From the NCBI RefSeq assembly GCF_007002745.1, contig NZ_SGNY01000003.1:372001-436000 (forward strand): 64,000 nucleotides of DNA, written 5' to 3'. The notes under the pieces were generated by a model, which was not told the DNA's origin, searched no databases, and saw only the letters and a program-made list of their open reading frames with translations. The DNA is from Martinezella rhizogenes (GTDB lineage: Bacteria > Pseudomonadota > Alphaproteobacteria > Rhizobiales > Rhizobiaceae). Position numbers and translations under genes: made by a program. Of the stretch, positions 42,120-51,133 are shown in pieces; within the stretch, counting starts at the first letter, position 1, and each line of letters begins with the position of its first letter.

Positions 42120-42680
42120 ATGATTACTTCTATTCGACGGACTGCTCCACCGCCGTTTACCTCCATTCTGATCGTTATGGGCGACGGAACTTCGTGGGCA
42201 GATGATCTCTCTTTCCCCGCCGATACCCACTTGCGCCGCATGCGAGATGAGTGGTTAGCGGCGGGAAACGCTCCCGAACCGTTTGCAGTGCCCGCACCGA
42301 CTGAAATGGAAGTTGATAGTGAGCGTGATCGGCGCATTGCGGCAGGCTTCACCTTCAACGGGGTCGCATATCAGTCGCGTCGGCAGGATCGCGAGAACAT
42401 TGCAGGGGCGTCAACGGCTGCGCTCGCGGCCATGGTCAACGGGGCACCGCCGGGCGATTTCCGGTGGCACGGCGGTGACAGCGATTTTGAATGGATCGCG
42501 GCAGACAACTCGACGCATCCGCTCGACGCGCAAACGACCTTTGCAATGGGGCAGGCTGCTATGGCCCATAAGCAGGCTCATATTTTCGCGGCGCGCGCAC
42601 TGAAAGACATGGACCCGATACCGGCGGACTTCGCTTCGAACGCTGCCTATTGGCCTGCTGGAACGCCGGACGCCAATTGA
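42120..42680 (+). CDS. DUF4376-domain tail fibre assembly-like protein
   Basis: 186 residues. The C-terminal half carries the DUF4376 pattern: DRRIAAGFTFNGVAYQSR, QDRENIAGA, FRWHGGDSDFEWIAADN. Proteins with this domain follow fibre genes and are likely chaperones or assembly factors. GAGGA precedes the ATG. Confidence 0.78.
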   Translation: MITSIRRTAPPPFTSILIVMGDGTSWADDLSFPADTHLRRMRDEWLAAGNAPEPFAVPAPTEMEVDSERDRRIAAGFTFNGVAYQSRRQDRENIAGASTAALAAMVNGAPPGDFRWHGGDSDFEWIAADNSTHPLDAQTTFAMGQAAMAHKQAHIFAARALKDMDPIPADFASNAAYWPAGTPDAN

Positions 42681-42780
42681 CAAATCACCCCCGCCCGATC
42701 TGGCGCGGTGCTATCTAGTCTCCGGTTCAAGCCGGAACCCCCCTTCAAAATATTTGGAACCTTCAACGGAGACCAGCCGA

Positions 42781-44244
42781 ATGGTTGACCTGTCCTATCA
42801 TCATGGCGTCAAGCTTGTCGAAAGCGCCGACACCCCTTCGCTTGTGCGCGTCCAGCGCAGTGGCATCACCTTCGTAAATGGAACCGCGCCCGACGCCGAC
42901 CCCGCTGCGTTTCCCCTGAATTATCCCACCATCGTTCGCTCATTGCCGCAGGCGGCGGCGCTTGGCGCTGCTGGCACGCTGTTGGAAGATGTCACCACCA
43001 TTTTCAACGAAGGCGGCTCTTGGTGCATCGTCAACCGCGTTCCCGAAAGCGCAGATGCTGCGACCCTGCAGAATAACCTTATCGGCGACCCCGTGGCCAG
43101 AACTGGCCTTTATGCGGCGCTTCGCGCTAAGGCGATTACCAGCTACCAGCCCCGCGTCCTCATTACCGCAGGCGATACGGGTGCATGGATTGAGGGCGGA
43201 GTTGTCTCGGTGTCGCTGACTTCCGAAGGCGACAATCTGACCGAAGTGCCTGACGTGGCGGCGACGGGTGGCGGCGCAGACCCCGGTAAGGTGTTGCCGA
43301 CACTCAAAGCAATCATGGGGACTGGCCCCAACGCCAAGAAGGTGGTTGGGGTTGAGGTCGTCGCTCCCGGCAAGAAAATGTCGGCGGCTCCGCTCTTGAC
43401 CTTCACGGGCGGGGGAGCCGATGCGGGTAAGGTTCTGCCTGCCGCCACGGCCAATGTCGGCGACGTGGCGAACCCGTTCGTTTCGGCGCTCAACGCCATC
43501 ACTCCGAAAATCCGCGCTCGCGCATACATCACGGGACCGAATACGACCGACGCGGAAGCACTGCGGTTCCGCAAAACCGTCAATGGCGGTCGCATTCTTA
43601 TTATCGATCCGAAGACGATCAAGAACGTCAACGGTGTTCCGGTGACGAAGCCGGTTGCACCTGTCTTCGCTGGCGTTCGTTCCCGCGTAGTGGCGTCGGC
43701 GGAAGGGTTTTCGGGGTCGGTCTCGAACAAGATCATCCGCACCATCGACGGCGTTGCGCGCACGATCTCCTATCCCGATGACAGCAATTACCTGAATGAA
43801 AATCAGGTTGCCACGATCATCAATGAACGCGGCGGTTTCAGGACGTGGGGTAGCCGCCTCGCGATTGATGATCCGCTGTGGCAGTTCGACAGCGTGCGCG
43901 CGACCGCCGATATGGTCAATGAAGCGCTGGAAGACCTTTACTTCCTCTACGTGGATCGCAAAACCACCAAGGGGATTTTCAAGCTGTTCGTGGAAGACGG
44001 CAACGAGGCCATGCGCGTCTTCCAGGGAAACGAAGATACGCTTGGCGGTAGCGTCTGGCTCTCTGACGTTAACACTCCGTCTTTGATGGCGAACGGTAAG
44101 ACTTTCTTGGAAGTCGAGTTTGAGCCGGTCGCGATCATGGAGCAAATCCATATCACCACCCACCGCAATATCGTCCGGTATCAACTGCTGCTGGACGAAG
44201 TGAACGGGGCAATTGAACGCCCTGCACTTTCGCCCGCAGTCTAA
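42781..44244 (+). CDS. Contractile tail sheath protein (P2 FI)
   Basis: 487 residues. Sheath hallmark segments: the VKLVESADTP start and FRTWGSRL near residue 355, and the C-terminal EFEPVAIMEQIHITTHRNI. The middle domain contains GG-rich insertions (ATGGGADPGKVLP twice). RBS GGAGA. The frame continues upstream to 42754 without a better start. Confidence 0.93.
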   Translation: MVDLSYHHGVKLVESADTPSLVRVQRSGITFVNGTAPDADPAAFPLNYPTIVRSLPQAAALGAAGTLLEDVTTIFNEGGSWCIVNRVPESADAATLQNNLIGDPVARTGLYAALRAKAITSYQPRVLITAGDTGAWIEGGVVSVSLTSEGDNLTEVPDVAATGGGADPGKVLPTLKAIMGTGPNAKKVVGVEVVAPGKKMSAAPLLTFTGGGADAGKVLPAATANVGDVANPFVSALNAITPKIRARAYITGPNTTDAEALRFRKTVNGGRILIIDPKTIKNVNGVPVTKPVAPVFAGVRSRVVASAEGFSGSVSNKIIRTIDGVARTISYPDDSNYLNENQVATIINERGGFRTWGSRLAIDDPLWQFDSVRATADMVNEALEDLYFLYVDRKTTKGIFKLFVEDGNEAMRVFQGNEDTLGGSVWLSDVNTPSLMANGKTFLEVEFEPVAIMEQIHITTHRNIVRYQLLLDEVNGAIERPALSPAV

Positions 44245-44256
44245 GGAGCTTTCCAC

Positions 44257-44769
44257 ATGGTGCAAAAAACTCTTCCCGCCTACATCCTGCGGAACTGCAT
44301 GTTGTGGGCCGACCGTCAAAGCAAGCTCGGGCAGATCGGCGATATCACGCCGCCGGTTCCCGAAGCCGTCCGCGAGGATGTCCGTAATGCCGGAATGATC
44401 AAGGCCCGCAAGGTCCATCTCGGTTACAACGCGCTTGAATTCAGCTTCAAGATGCCGGGCATGGACCCGCAGATTTTGAAGCTGCACGGCATCAAGATCG
44501 GTTCCGAAACGCCCTTCATGATTACCGGCGCGCTGGTAGACGAGGACGGCACCACGCACAGCGCGGTGATGACCATTCGCGGCAGGGTGTTCAAGCCGGA
44601 CGCCGGGACGTGGAAGGCTGGCGAGCTTTCCGAAAACGACTACGGAGTCGACGTGAACTATTACAAGCTCGAAATCGACGGCGAGCAAATCTACGAGATG
44701 GACGATTTTGATTTCAAGGTCGGTGGCGTCTCGCAGTTCGGCGATATCCGAAACGCCTTGCTGCTGTAA
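44257..44769 (+). CDS. Tail tube protein (P2 FII)
   Basis: 170 residues. P2 FII-type tube: LPAYILRNCMLWADRQS at the start and NDYGVDVNYYKLEIDGEQIYEMD near the end. AAGGAG precedes the start. Follows the sheath as usual. Confidence 0.92.
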   Translation: MVQKTLPAYILRNCMLWADRQSKLGQIGDITPPVPEAVREDVRNAGMIKARKVHLGYNALEFSFKMPGMDPQILKLHGIKIGSETPFMITGALVDEDGTTHSAVMTIRGRVFKPDAGTWKAGELSENDYGVDVNYYKLEIDGEQIYEMDDFDFKVGGVSQFGDIRNALLL

Positions 44770-44844
44770 CGGCTGGCGTTCCTTTCTCCCCCAAATCCTT
44801 CCAATCCGGCCCGCGCTCTGTGGGCGATTTTTTCAGGTGATACC

Positions 44845-45114
44845 ATGGACGAAATTTCTGCAACGCTCGCCAAGCCCGTCGAGCATGACGGCAAAACCTA
44901 CAAAGACCTGACCTTCCGCGAACCGGATGTCGGTGATTTGCTGGTGGCGGACGAGACTACATCCGACCTTGCCAGAATGGTCACGTTGCTGGCCCTCATT
45001 TCCGATGTGCCATTGCCCGCCTTCAAGAAAATCAAGGGCAGCGATTTCAAGGCGATCATCACCAAGACGAAGCCGCTCATGGGAAACGATCAGAAAACCA
45101 CGACTGGCGGCTGA
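44845..45114 (+). CDS. Tail assembly chaperone, short form (P2 gpE)
   Basis: 89 residues. The pattern TYKDLTFREPDVGDLLVAD is typical of gpE-like tail assembly chaperones (Mu gp41/P2 gpE group). The gene ends near a slippery heptamer that leads into a second frame. Between tube and tape measure, as in P2. Confidence 0.85.
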   Translation: MDEISATLAKPVEHDGKTYKDLTFREPDVGDLLVADETTSDLARMVTLLALISDVPLPAFKKIKGSDFKAIITKTKPLMGNDQKTTTGG

Positions 45115-45236
45115 TCGCCGTCTACGTCGCCAACACCACACACACATCGCTTGACGTGATTGAGCGGTGGCCCGCCCGAAAACTCCTGGCATATTTCCAT
45201 AAGGCCACCGAGTTACGAAAAATCATGAGAGAATGA
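44845..45236 (+). CDS. Tail assembly chaperone, frameshifted long form (gpE-E')
   Basis: Ribosomes that slip by -1 at 45081-45087 leave the E frame after about 80 codons and read on in the frame with DWRLIAVYVANTTHTSLD and ERWPARKLLAYFHK, to a TGA at 45234-45236. This second part has no good start of its own and resembles P2 E'. The product would be about 131 residues. It helps load the tape measure during tail assembly. Confidence 0.8.
45081..45087 (+). promoter_or_regulatory. -1 frameshift slippery site GGGAAAC
   Basis: In frame with gpE the bases read G-GGA-AAC, a perfect X-XXY-YYZ heptamer of the lambda G/GT kind. Directly after it GATCAG (45088-45093) can pair with CTGATC (45111-45116). 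This would be a downstream hairpin, closer than usual. Confidence 0.85.
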
Positions 45237-47386
45237 CCATGGGTGTCCAGCAAAGCAGTCTCCGCATTTCGCTTATCGATGATGCGACGGCCACGGCGCG
45301 GCATATCGGGCGGGGATTAGATGGCCTGCGCGCACAAGCCGCCTCTTCTCTTGCGCCGATGCGTGGACTGATCGGGCAGGCTGTCGCGCTCGGCGCTGGA
45401 TACTTCGGTGTCACGCGCGGTCTGGAAGCGACCGCAGGCGCGGCCATCAGTTTCGAATCTGCATTTGCAGACGTGAAAAAGGTGGTCGAAGCCAATGACG
45501 AGCAGTTTGAAAACATGCGCCGCAGCATCCGGCGCATGTCTGGCGAAATCCCGCTGGCCGCAAATGATATTGCCGCACTGTTCGCCGCCGCAGGTGAAAG
45601 CGGTATCGCGACCGAAGACTTGCAAAGCTTCGCGGAAATGGCCGCACGCGTCGGCATCGCCTTCGATCTCGGCGCAGGTGAGGCAGGCGAAAGCCTTGCC
45701 AGGCTGAAAACGCAGCTTGGTTTGACGGTGGCCGAAACCGGCGACATGGCCGATGCCATCAACCATCTGTCGAACAACATGGCGTCAAAGGCCAAGGATG
45801 TGACCGAATTTATGTTGCGGGTCGGCTCCTTTGGTGAAATGGGCGGCTTCGCAAAAGAAGAACTTGCGGCCATGGGTAGCGCCATGATCTCCGCCGGTTC
45901 GGATGCCAGCACGGCGGGAACCGCCATGTTAAACGTCATCCGCGCATTGACCAAAGGCGAGTTTGCCAAGAAGTCGCAGCGGGACGCCGCCAAGGCGCTC
46001 GGGCTGCATCTGCCGTCCATTGCCAAGGATATGCAGAAAGACGCGAAAGGCACCATGCGTAAGGTGCTGACGGCGATTGCGAAAGCGCCGAAGGATAAGC
46101 AGGTTTCCTTGCTGTCCGAATTCTTCGGCGACGAAGCGCGCGCCTTCATGCCGCTGGTCGGTAACATCAAGCTTTTGGATCAAGCGCTTGATAGCGTGGC
46201 CGACCGCACGAAATATGCAGGCTCCGCGTTCAACGAGTACATCCAGCGCGCCAGCACCACGCAAAACGTTCTGGACCTGCTAGGGAACAAGATTTCCAAC
46301 GTCTTTTCGGAAATCGGTGACAGCATGTTGCCGACCATCCGCGAGGGCGCGCAGGGCATCGGCGAGGTGCTGGACACGCTCGGCAACCGCGTGACGATCT
46401 TCGACCAGATCACGAATTTCACGAAGGGGTTTGCGCAGGGCTTCGGGTATACCGGCGGCATGAAGGAGTTCATGAACGATCTCGGCGACCTGTTGCTTGG
46501 CCCTGTTGATCCGAACGCCGCCGACCGCATTGGAGCAATCTTTATGCGGGCGAAGGAATGGGGCGCTTCCATCCGCGAATTGAACGATGCGATAAAGGAT
46601 AACCCTATCGCCAAGTTTTTTGCGGAAATGTCCGGCTACGGCTTCCAGCTTTTTGCATGGGGCATGGGCATCTCCATGTTGGCGGGCACCATTCGCAAAC
46701 TCGCGGCAGCGCTGTTTGTGTTGTCCGGCGCAAGCACGTTGCTCGGTGCGCTAAAAGTTGCCGGGGGCATCGCTGCTATTGTCGGCGGAAGTACCCCCGC
46801 TGCCGCTGGAACCGGCGCAGCAACCGCAGCAACCGCCGCCGCCGCTGGCGGCGCTGCCGGTGGATGGTCCTCAATCCTCTTGGGCCTCGCCCGCATGGGT
46901 ATTTACGGTGGGGCTGGTGCTGGGGCGTACGAGCTAGGAAAAGCTGCCTATACGGGCGATACGCCATACAGCCAAGGAAAGGCCGTGCTTCCGGGAATTG
47001 AAGATGCCCTTCATGCTGCCGGGAGCTTCTTTTCGTCGTTGACCACCGATCCAGCCCCAACATCAGTATCAACTCAATTTGCGTTGGATGCTGCCAAGGC
47101 GGCGCGCGCTAACGGTTTTGGCGGCAGCACAGAAAACCTTCCCGGAAAGACCGCCGATGATCTCGGCATTAAGACCACGCGAATCGACGCCTCTTCAATT
47201 TCGGAAATGGTGAAGCCAAACGGGACGCAGGATGTCCGTGTTACGAACCAGCAGCCTGTGAGCGTGACGGTTCATAACCAGGTGAGCATCACAGGAGTTT
47301 CCGACCCTCAAGCCGCTGCTAACGCGTCGGCCACTCAGATCGGGAACGAGGTGCAAAAAGCGGTGGAGGCCGCGTTTAGCGATTAA
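45233..47386 (+). CDS. Tail tape measure protein
   Basis: 717 residues. TP901/P2-type tape measure. The N-terminal region shows the typical pattern ESAFADVKKVVEANDEQFENMRR, followed by MSGEIPLAANDIAALFAAAGESG. Hydrophobic segments lie at about 480-560, with an Ala-rich stretch near 515-545. ATG 45233 overlaps the E' stop; ATG 45239 is possible. Its length sets tail length. Confidence 0.92.
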   Translation: MTMGVQQSSLRISLIDDATATARHIGRGLDGLRAQAASSLAPMRGLIGQAVALGAGYFGVTRGLEATAGAAISFESAFADVKKVVEANDEQFENMRRSIRRMSGEIPLAANDIAALFAAAGESGIATEDLQSFAEMAARVGIAFDLGAGEAGESLARLKTQLGLTVAETGDMADAINHLSNNMASKAKDVTEFMLRVGSFGEMGGFAKEELAAMGSAMISAGSDASTAGTAMLNVIRALTKGEFAKKSQRDAAKALGLHLPSIAKDMQKDAKGTMRKVLTAIAKAPKDKQVSLLSEFFGDEARAFMPLVGNIKLLDQALDSVADRTKYAGSAFNEYIQRASTTQNVLDLLGNKISNVFSEIGDSMLPTIREGAQGIGEVLDTLGNRVTIFDQITNFTKGFAQGFGYTGGMKEFMNDLGDLLLGPVDPNAADRIGAIFMRAKEWGASIRELNDAIKDNPIAKFFAEMSGYGFQLFAWGMGISMLAGTIRKLAAALFVLSGASTLLGALKVAGGIAAIVGGSTPAAAGTGAATAATAAAAGGAAGGWSSILLGLARMGIYGGAGAGAYELGKAAYTGDTPYSQGKAVLPGIEDALHAAGSFFSSLTTDPAPTSVSTQFALDAAKAARANGFGGSTENLPGKTADDLGIKTTRIDASSISEMVKPNGTQDVRVTNQQPVSVTVHNQVSITGVSDPQAAANASATQIGNEVQKAVEAAFSD

Positions 47387-48009
47387 TCGAGCAGAACGGC
47401 ATCTGCGATGATGCCGTTCTGGAACATCACGCTTCCTACTTTTCCTTGAATGCGGGCGGAGCATCCAAGGCTGCATTGTTCGAGAAGCTTCTTTCGCTGC
47501 TCTCTCGGGATTTTTTTGTAGTCCAGGAAAAGTGGGTTAGCGTCCATCATCCCCGCATGCAGCATTCCGAAGTCGCCAACGATTTGTACTGTCGCTTCCG
47601 TTTCAATGCTTTTGCCGGACATCTTGCTAATGTCCAGCTTCAAATCTATCAGCGTTACTTCCTGATAACGCGACTGCTGGCGACCTTTCCAAGTTGCTGC
47701 TTCCTTCAAGCCCACGTCCATTATCATCAGTTTTGGGTTCGCATCGCACTTATTAGCCACCGCTGACAGAAATGCGTTAAAGTCATTCGCGTCGTAGGAC
47801 TGTATCGGTTGTTTAGTTGCAGCTAGGTACGCGCCAGCAAGGAAAAACGTCGCAGCTTGAACGCTTGGCGGCATGTCCTCCATTGCTGTGCTCTTCTTCG
47901 CTTTCCATTCACTGGCGTAGTCAGAGCACATCATGGCCATTGAGTTTGCTGCGTTTGCGGCAGTCGCAGCGAACAAGAACGGCAGTATCGCCACAGCGGC
48001 TATGCGCAT
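47383..48009 (-). CDS. Secreted HdeA-like protein, prophage cargo
   Basis: 208 residues, on the strand opposite to all neighbouring tail genes. A clear signal peptide (MRIAAVAILPFLFAATAANA, cleavage after residue 20) is followed by a domain of HdeA/HdeB acid-chaperone appearance with C28 and C88 (MCSDYASEW, ATFFLAGAYLA, VANKCDANP). A second domain of about 100 residues has two more cysteines. It would act in the periplasm of the lysogen. The RBS AAGGGG is good, and the stop overlaps the tape-measure stop by four bases. Base composition is lower in GC than its neighbours. Confidence 0.7.
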   Translation of the reverse strand: MRIAAVAILPFLFAATAANAANSMAMMCSDYASEWKAKKSTAMEDMPPSVQAATFFLAGAYLAATKQPIQSYDANDFNAFLSAVANKCDANPKLMIMDVGLKEAATWKGRQQSRYQEVTLIDLKLDISKMSGKSIETEATVQIVGDFGMLHAGMMDANPLFLDYKKIPREQRKKLLEQCSLGCSARIQGKVGSVMFQNGIIADAVLLD

Positions 48010-48075
48010 TCGTTTTCCCCTTCTGGTTTTCCTCTCGGGATACTTATCGCGAAAATTTCAAATATGGGAGTCGTT

Positions 48076-48540
48076 ATGAGCGGCGTAACGTCGATGATGC
48101 TCGGTGGCTTCGCCTTCGAGGGATTGGGCTTTGGCTATCAGGGTATCAAACGCAAGGTGAACACACCTTGGGTGGATATGCCTGTTGGACAAACCCTCAA
48201 CCAGCAGCAATGGACCGGACCCACTTCGGACGAAGTGACGATCTCGGGGGTTCTTTTTCCCGAAGAGTTCGGCGGGCAATCGCAGCTTGACGGTATCATT
48301 GCTGCGTCGATGGCTGGAACCGAAATGATGCTTGTGACCGGCGATGCCGCGCAGGGCGTCATACAAGGAATGTTTACGGTCCAAAGCGTCGAAGAGGATC
48401 GCAGCTACATTAACCGCCGGGGCGAGGCAGGGCGCAACGCCTATTCTATCACGCTCAAACGCTCCGGTTCTGGCACGTTGCCAAGTGTGGGCGGTCTTGT
48501 GGATCGGGCTGCATCCTTCCTGTCTGAACTTTTCCGGTGA
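48076..48540 (+). CDS. Tail protein U (P2 gpU)
   Basis: 154 residues. Tail terminator/completion protein. MMLGGFAFEGLGFGYQ at the start and DEVTISGVLFPEEFGG and RGEAGRNAYSITLKR are family hallmarks. GGGAG favours ATG 48076 over ATG 48064. Confidence 0.88.
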   Translation: MSGVTSMMLGGFAFEGLGFGYQGIKRKVNTPWVDMPVGQTLNQQQWTGPTSDEVTISGVLFPEEFGGQSQLDGIIAASMAGTEMMLVTGDAAQGVIQGMFTVQSVEEDRSYINRRGEAGRNAYSITLKRSGSGTLPSVGGLVDRAASFLSELFR

Positions 48541-48544
48541 CCAC

Positions 48545-48757
48545 ATGGCGACAATTTACACCACACGGCAGGGCGAGACGGTTGATCTCGCTTGCCTCGC
48601 TTTTTATGGGCGCACGGCCAAAGTGGTCGAAGCCGTTATTGATGCCAATCCGGGTCTTGCCTCGCTCGGGCCTGTTCTTCCTCTCGGCACGAAAATCACC
48701 ATGCCGGACATACCCGCCACCAGCACGGCCAAGCCGTTGACCAGCCTTTGGGACTAA
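48545..48757 (+). CDS. Tail protein X (P2 gpX)
   Basis: 70 residues with LysM-like fold: TRQGETVDLACLAFYGRT, DANPGLASLGPVLPLGT. Overlooked by length but typical between gpU and gpD. Confidence 0.88.
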   Translation: MATIYTTRQGETVDLACLAFYGRTAKVVEAVIDANPGLASLGPVLPLGTKITMPDIPATSTAKPLTSLWD

Positions 48758-48759
48758 CC

Positions 48760-49920
48760 ATGAAACCGCGCGTGGAAGTGAGTATCGACGGCGTGCCAGT
48801 GGCAGGCCATTTCTATGAGCGTTTGCTTTCCCTTACCGTCACTGACGAAGAGGGAATGAAATCCGACACGGTGGATATTGAACTGAATGACGGCCCGCCG
48901 AACTTTCTGGCAATCCCGCGTAAGGGGGCCATCATTTCGGTCAAGATGGGTTTCGGTGACGATCTCGTGCCGAAAGGCGTCTTTACCGCGGACAAAGTCA
49001 ACGTCGATTGCCTGCCTTATAAAATGTCGATTTCCGGTAAGGCTGCGGACCTTCGCAGCGGAAAGCTGAAAGAGCGGCAGGAAAGGTCATGGGATAAAAC
49101 GAAGCTCGGCGATATCCTGTCTCAGATCGCCAGCGAAAGCGGCTTAACCCCCGCCGTTGATGATGACCTTGCGGACTTCGAATATGACTGGCTAGCGCAA
49201 CAGGACGAAAGCAACATCAATTTCTTGCGACGGTTGGCCGAACGGCACAACGGCCTGTATGCGGTCAAGCAAAAGCGCCTGATTTTTACCCGGCTCGGTT
49301 CCGGGTTATCTGCATCCGCCGCGCCGCTCGGCTCGATCATCCTGACGCCCGAGAAAATCAAGGTCGGAAGCCTGAAAGTCGAAATCAACGACCGCACGAA
49401 ATACAGCAAGGTCGTGGCATACTATCAGGATTCCGATAAGGCGGAGCGCGTGGAAATCGAAGCGGATGCGGATGCGGACGGCGATAGCGTTTACCGTCTG
49501 CCGGAACCTTATGCATCGCCCGCCGAAGCCGACAAGGCCGCGCAGGCGAAGGCCAAGGAGTTGCAGCGTGGCGAAGGCTCGGTGTCTGTAACCGTGATCG
49601 GCGATGCGGGAATAGACGCGGGCTTGCCGCTGCTCTTCGCCGATATCCGACCCGGAGTGGACGGCGTACCTTACATCATTAAGACGGCCAAAACCGCATA
49701 CACGAAAACCGGCGGTCTTGAAGTGGCGGTTTCGGGTAGGCTCTACGATGGCAAATCCGCAACAGAAAAATCGGCCGGCACGGAAAGCGGCGGCTCCAAC
49801 GCCACCCCGGACGCCTCGAAAGCAACCGGCAAGGTTGCGCCCAACAGTGCGCCCGGCACCCCGGCCACGCCTTCCTCATTCCTGACGCCGCGCCGCTTCG
49901 GACGGACAGACGAAAACTAG
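48760..49920 (+). CDS. Tail hub protein D (P2 gpD)
   Basis: 386 residues. Baseplate hub protein; typical segments are LGDILSQIASESGLTP, DWLAQQDESNINFLRRLAE and GEGSVSVTVIGDAGI. A Ser/Pro/Thr-rich tail follows. It is the last tail gene before lysis. Confidence 0.9.
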   Translation: MKPRVEVSIDGVPVAGHFYERLLSLTVTDEEGMKSDTVDIELNDGPPNFLAIPRKGAIISVKMGFGDDLVPKGVFTADKVNVDCLPYKMSISGKAADLRSGKLKERQERSWDKTKLGDILSQIASESGLTPAVDDDLADFEYDWLAQQDESNINFLRRLAERHNGLYAVKQKRLIFTRLGSGLSASAAPLGSIILTPEKIKVGSLKVEINDRTKYSKVVAYYQDSDKAERVEIEADADADGDSVYRLPEPYASPAEADKAAQAKAKELQRGEGSVSVTVIGDAGIDAGLPLLFADIRPGVDGVPYIIKTAKTAYTKTGGLEVAVSGRLYDGKSATEKSAGTESGGSNATPDASKATGKVAPNSAPGTPATPSSFLTPRRFGRTDEN

Positions 49921-49964
49921 GGCGCGGCCCTACCACTCTTCCCCAAAATCTCTAGGAGATATCC

Positions 49965-50894
49965 ATGTCCGTTGTGACAACGTCACCGCGTGGGCGCGCC
50001 TTTATGGACGCTCATGAAGGAAACCCCCTTACCTGCTATCTTGATCCAGTCCGCATCCCCACCATCGGGCGGGGCTTCACGATGCGGAGCCGGTCTGTTC
50101 GGCGTGAGCTGGAAAAGATTGGCATTACAAAATTGGTGCCGGGTAAAACGAAACTCACGTCCAGCCAATCGGAAGCCATCTTCGCGGCGGTGCTTCGGGA
50201 TGAATTCGAGCCTGCGGTGGTCGCCAAGTCGCCGAATGCGCGCAAGCAGCACGAAATGGATGCGGCGGTGTCCGCGATATTCAATCTCGGCACTGGCGCC
50301 ATGGATTGGCAGTGGGCGAAATTTTGGCGCGCCGGAAAGCAAAAGCAGGCGGCGGACTATCTCGCCACCCACTACGATACGGCTGGAGGCAAGAAGCTGC
50401 CCGGCCTCGTTCGCAGGCGCAAGGAAGAAGCCCTTTTGTTCGAAAAGGGAATCTACACTGGCGTCGGTGAAGGCGTGCCGCGCTCCGCCCAAGAGACCGC
50501 ACCGAAGCAGCCCGATCCGGTGGTTAAGGAAGCGCAGGCTATCCTCTCGGCGAAAGGCTTTAATCCCGGCGCTATCGACGGCTGGATGGGGGAAAAGACT
50601 GCTGCCGCAGTCAAGGCATATCAGTCTGCGCACCCGCACCTTGTTGCCGATGGCATCATTGGTCCCGCCACCTTGTCGCAGTTGCGTCGTGACGCTGTTG
50701 CCACGAAAGAAGCGGTGCAGGGCGGCGCAGGCTCGCTCTTTGGTTCCGGCTTTGCTGCATGGTCGCTCGGTTTGCCCTGGGGGTGGATCGCGTTGCTTAC
50801 TGCGGTGGTCTTTCTTGGCGTCATCGCCTACCGCAAGCGCGATGTCATCTCTCGGCGGGTCAATAGTTTGCTGGGTCGCGAGGTCGCGGTTTGA
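49965..50894 (+). CDS. Endolysin: GH24 lysozyme with peptidoglycan-binding domain and membrane segment
   Basis: 309 residues. An N-terminal lysozyme domain (about 1-165) has catalytic triad E18, D27, T33, spaced as in T4 lysozyme. A PG_binding_1 domain lies at about 180-240 (VKEAQAILSAKGFNPGAIDGWMG). A C-terminal transmembrane segment (about 265-290, WIALLTAVVFLGVIAY) ends the protein. No signal peptide. The C-terminal anchor is unusual for a phage lysozyme. Confidence 0.92.
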   Translation: MSVVTTSPRGRAFMDAHEGNPLTCYLDPVRIPTIGRGFTMRSRSVRRELEKIGITKLVPGKTKLTSSQSEAIFAAVLRDEFEPAVVAKSPNARKQHEMDAAVSAIFNLGTGAMDWQWAKFWRAGKQKQAADYLATHYDTAGGKKLPGLVRRRKEEALLFEKGIYTGVGEGVPRSAQETAPKQPDPVVKEAQAILSAKGFNPGAIDGWMGEKTAAAVKAYQSAHPHLVADGIIGPATLSQLRRDAVATKEAVQGGAGSLFGSGFAAWSLGLPWGWIALLTAVVFLGVIAYRKRDVISRRVNSLLGREVAV

Positions 50895-51133
50895 TGTCGA
50901 AAATCGGACTTTTCCTTTTGCTCGGGCTGGCGGCGGTGTCTCTCATCGGCGCGGGCATCCTCTTCATCGACCGGAATGCGACCTATCGCGCGGTCATCAA
51001 AACTGAAAGGCAGAATAATGCGGCAGGGGATCGGGCGGACAACGCTCGTCATCGTTTTGACGATTGCGCTGGCGGGGTGTGGGATTTCGGGGCCGGGCGA
51101 TGTATCGGGCCTGCGCCGGGTGGTCGGAATTGA
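50894..51133 (+). CDS. Putative inner-membrane spanin (Rz-like)
   Basis: 79 residues with an N-terminal membrane segment (KIGLFLLLGLAAVSLIGAGILF) and a hydrophilic rest with TYRAVIKTERQNNAAGDRAD. It is shorter than most Rz. It starts in the TGATG of the endolysin stop. Its partner gene overlaps its 3' half in another frame, the classic Rz/Rz1 pattern. Confidence 0.65.
   Translation: MSKIGLFLLLGLAAVSLIGAGILFIDRNATYRAVIKTERQNNAAGDRADNARHRFDDCAGGVWDFGAGRCIGPAPGGRN

Noticed and set aside
42940-44688. 582-codon minus-strand open frame across the sheath and tube genes
   Set aside because: It lies antisense to two well-recognised tail genes; composition is that of a shadow frame in GC-rich coding DNA.
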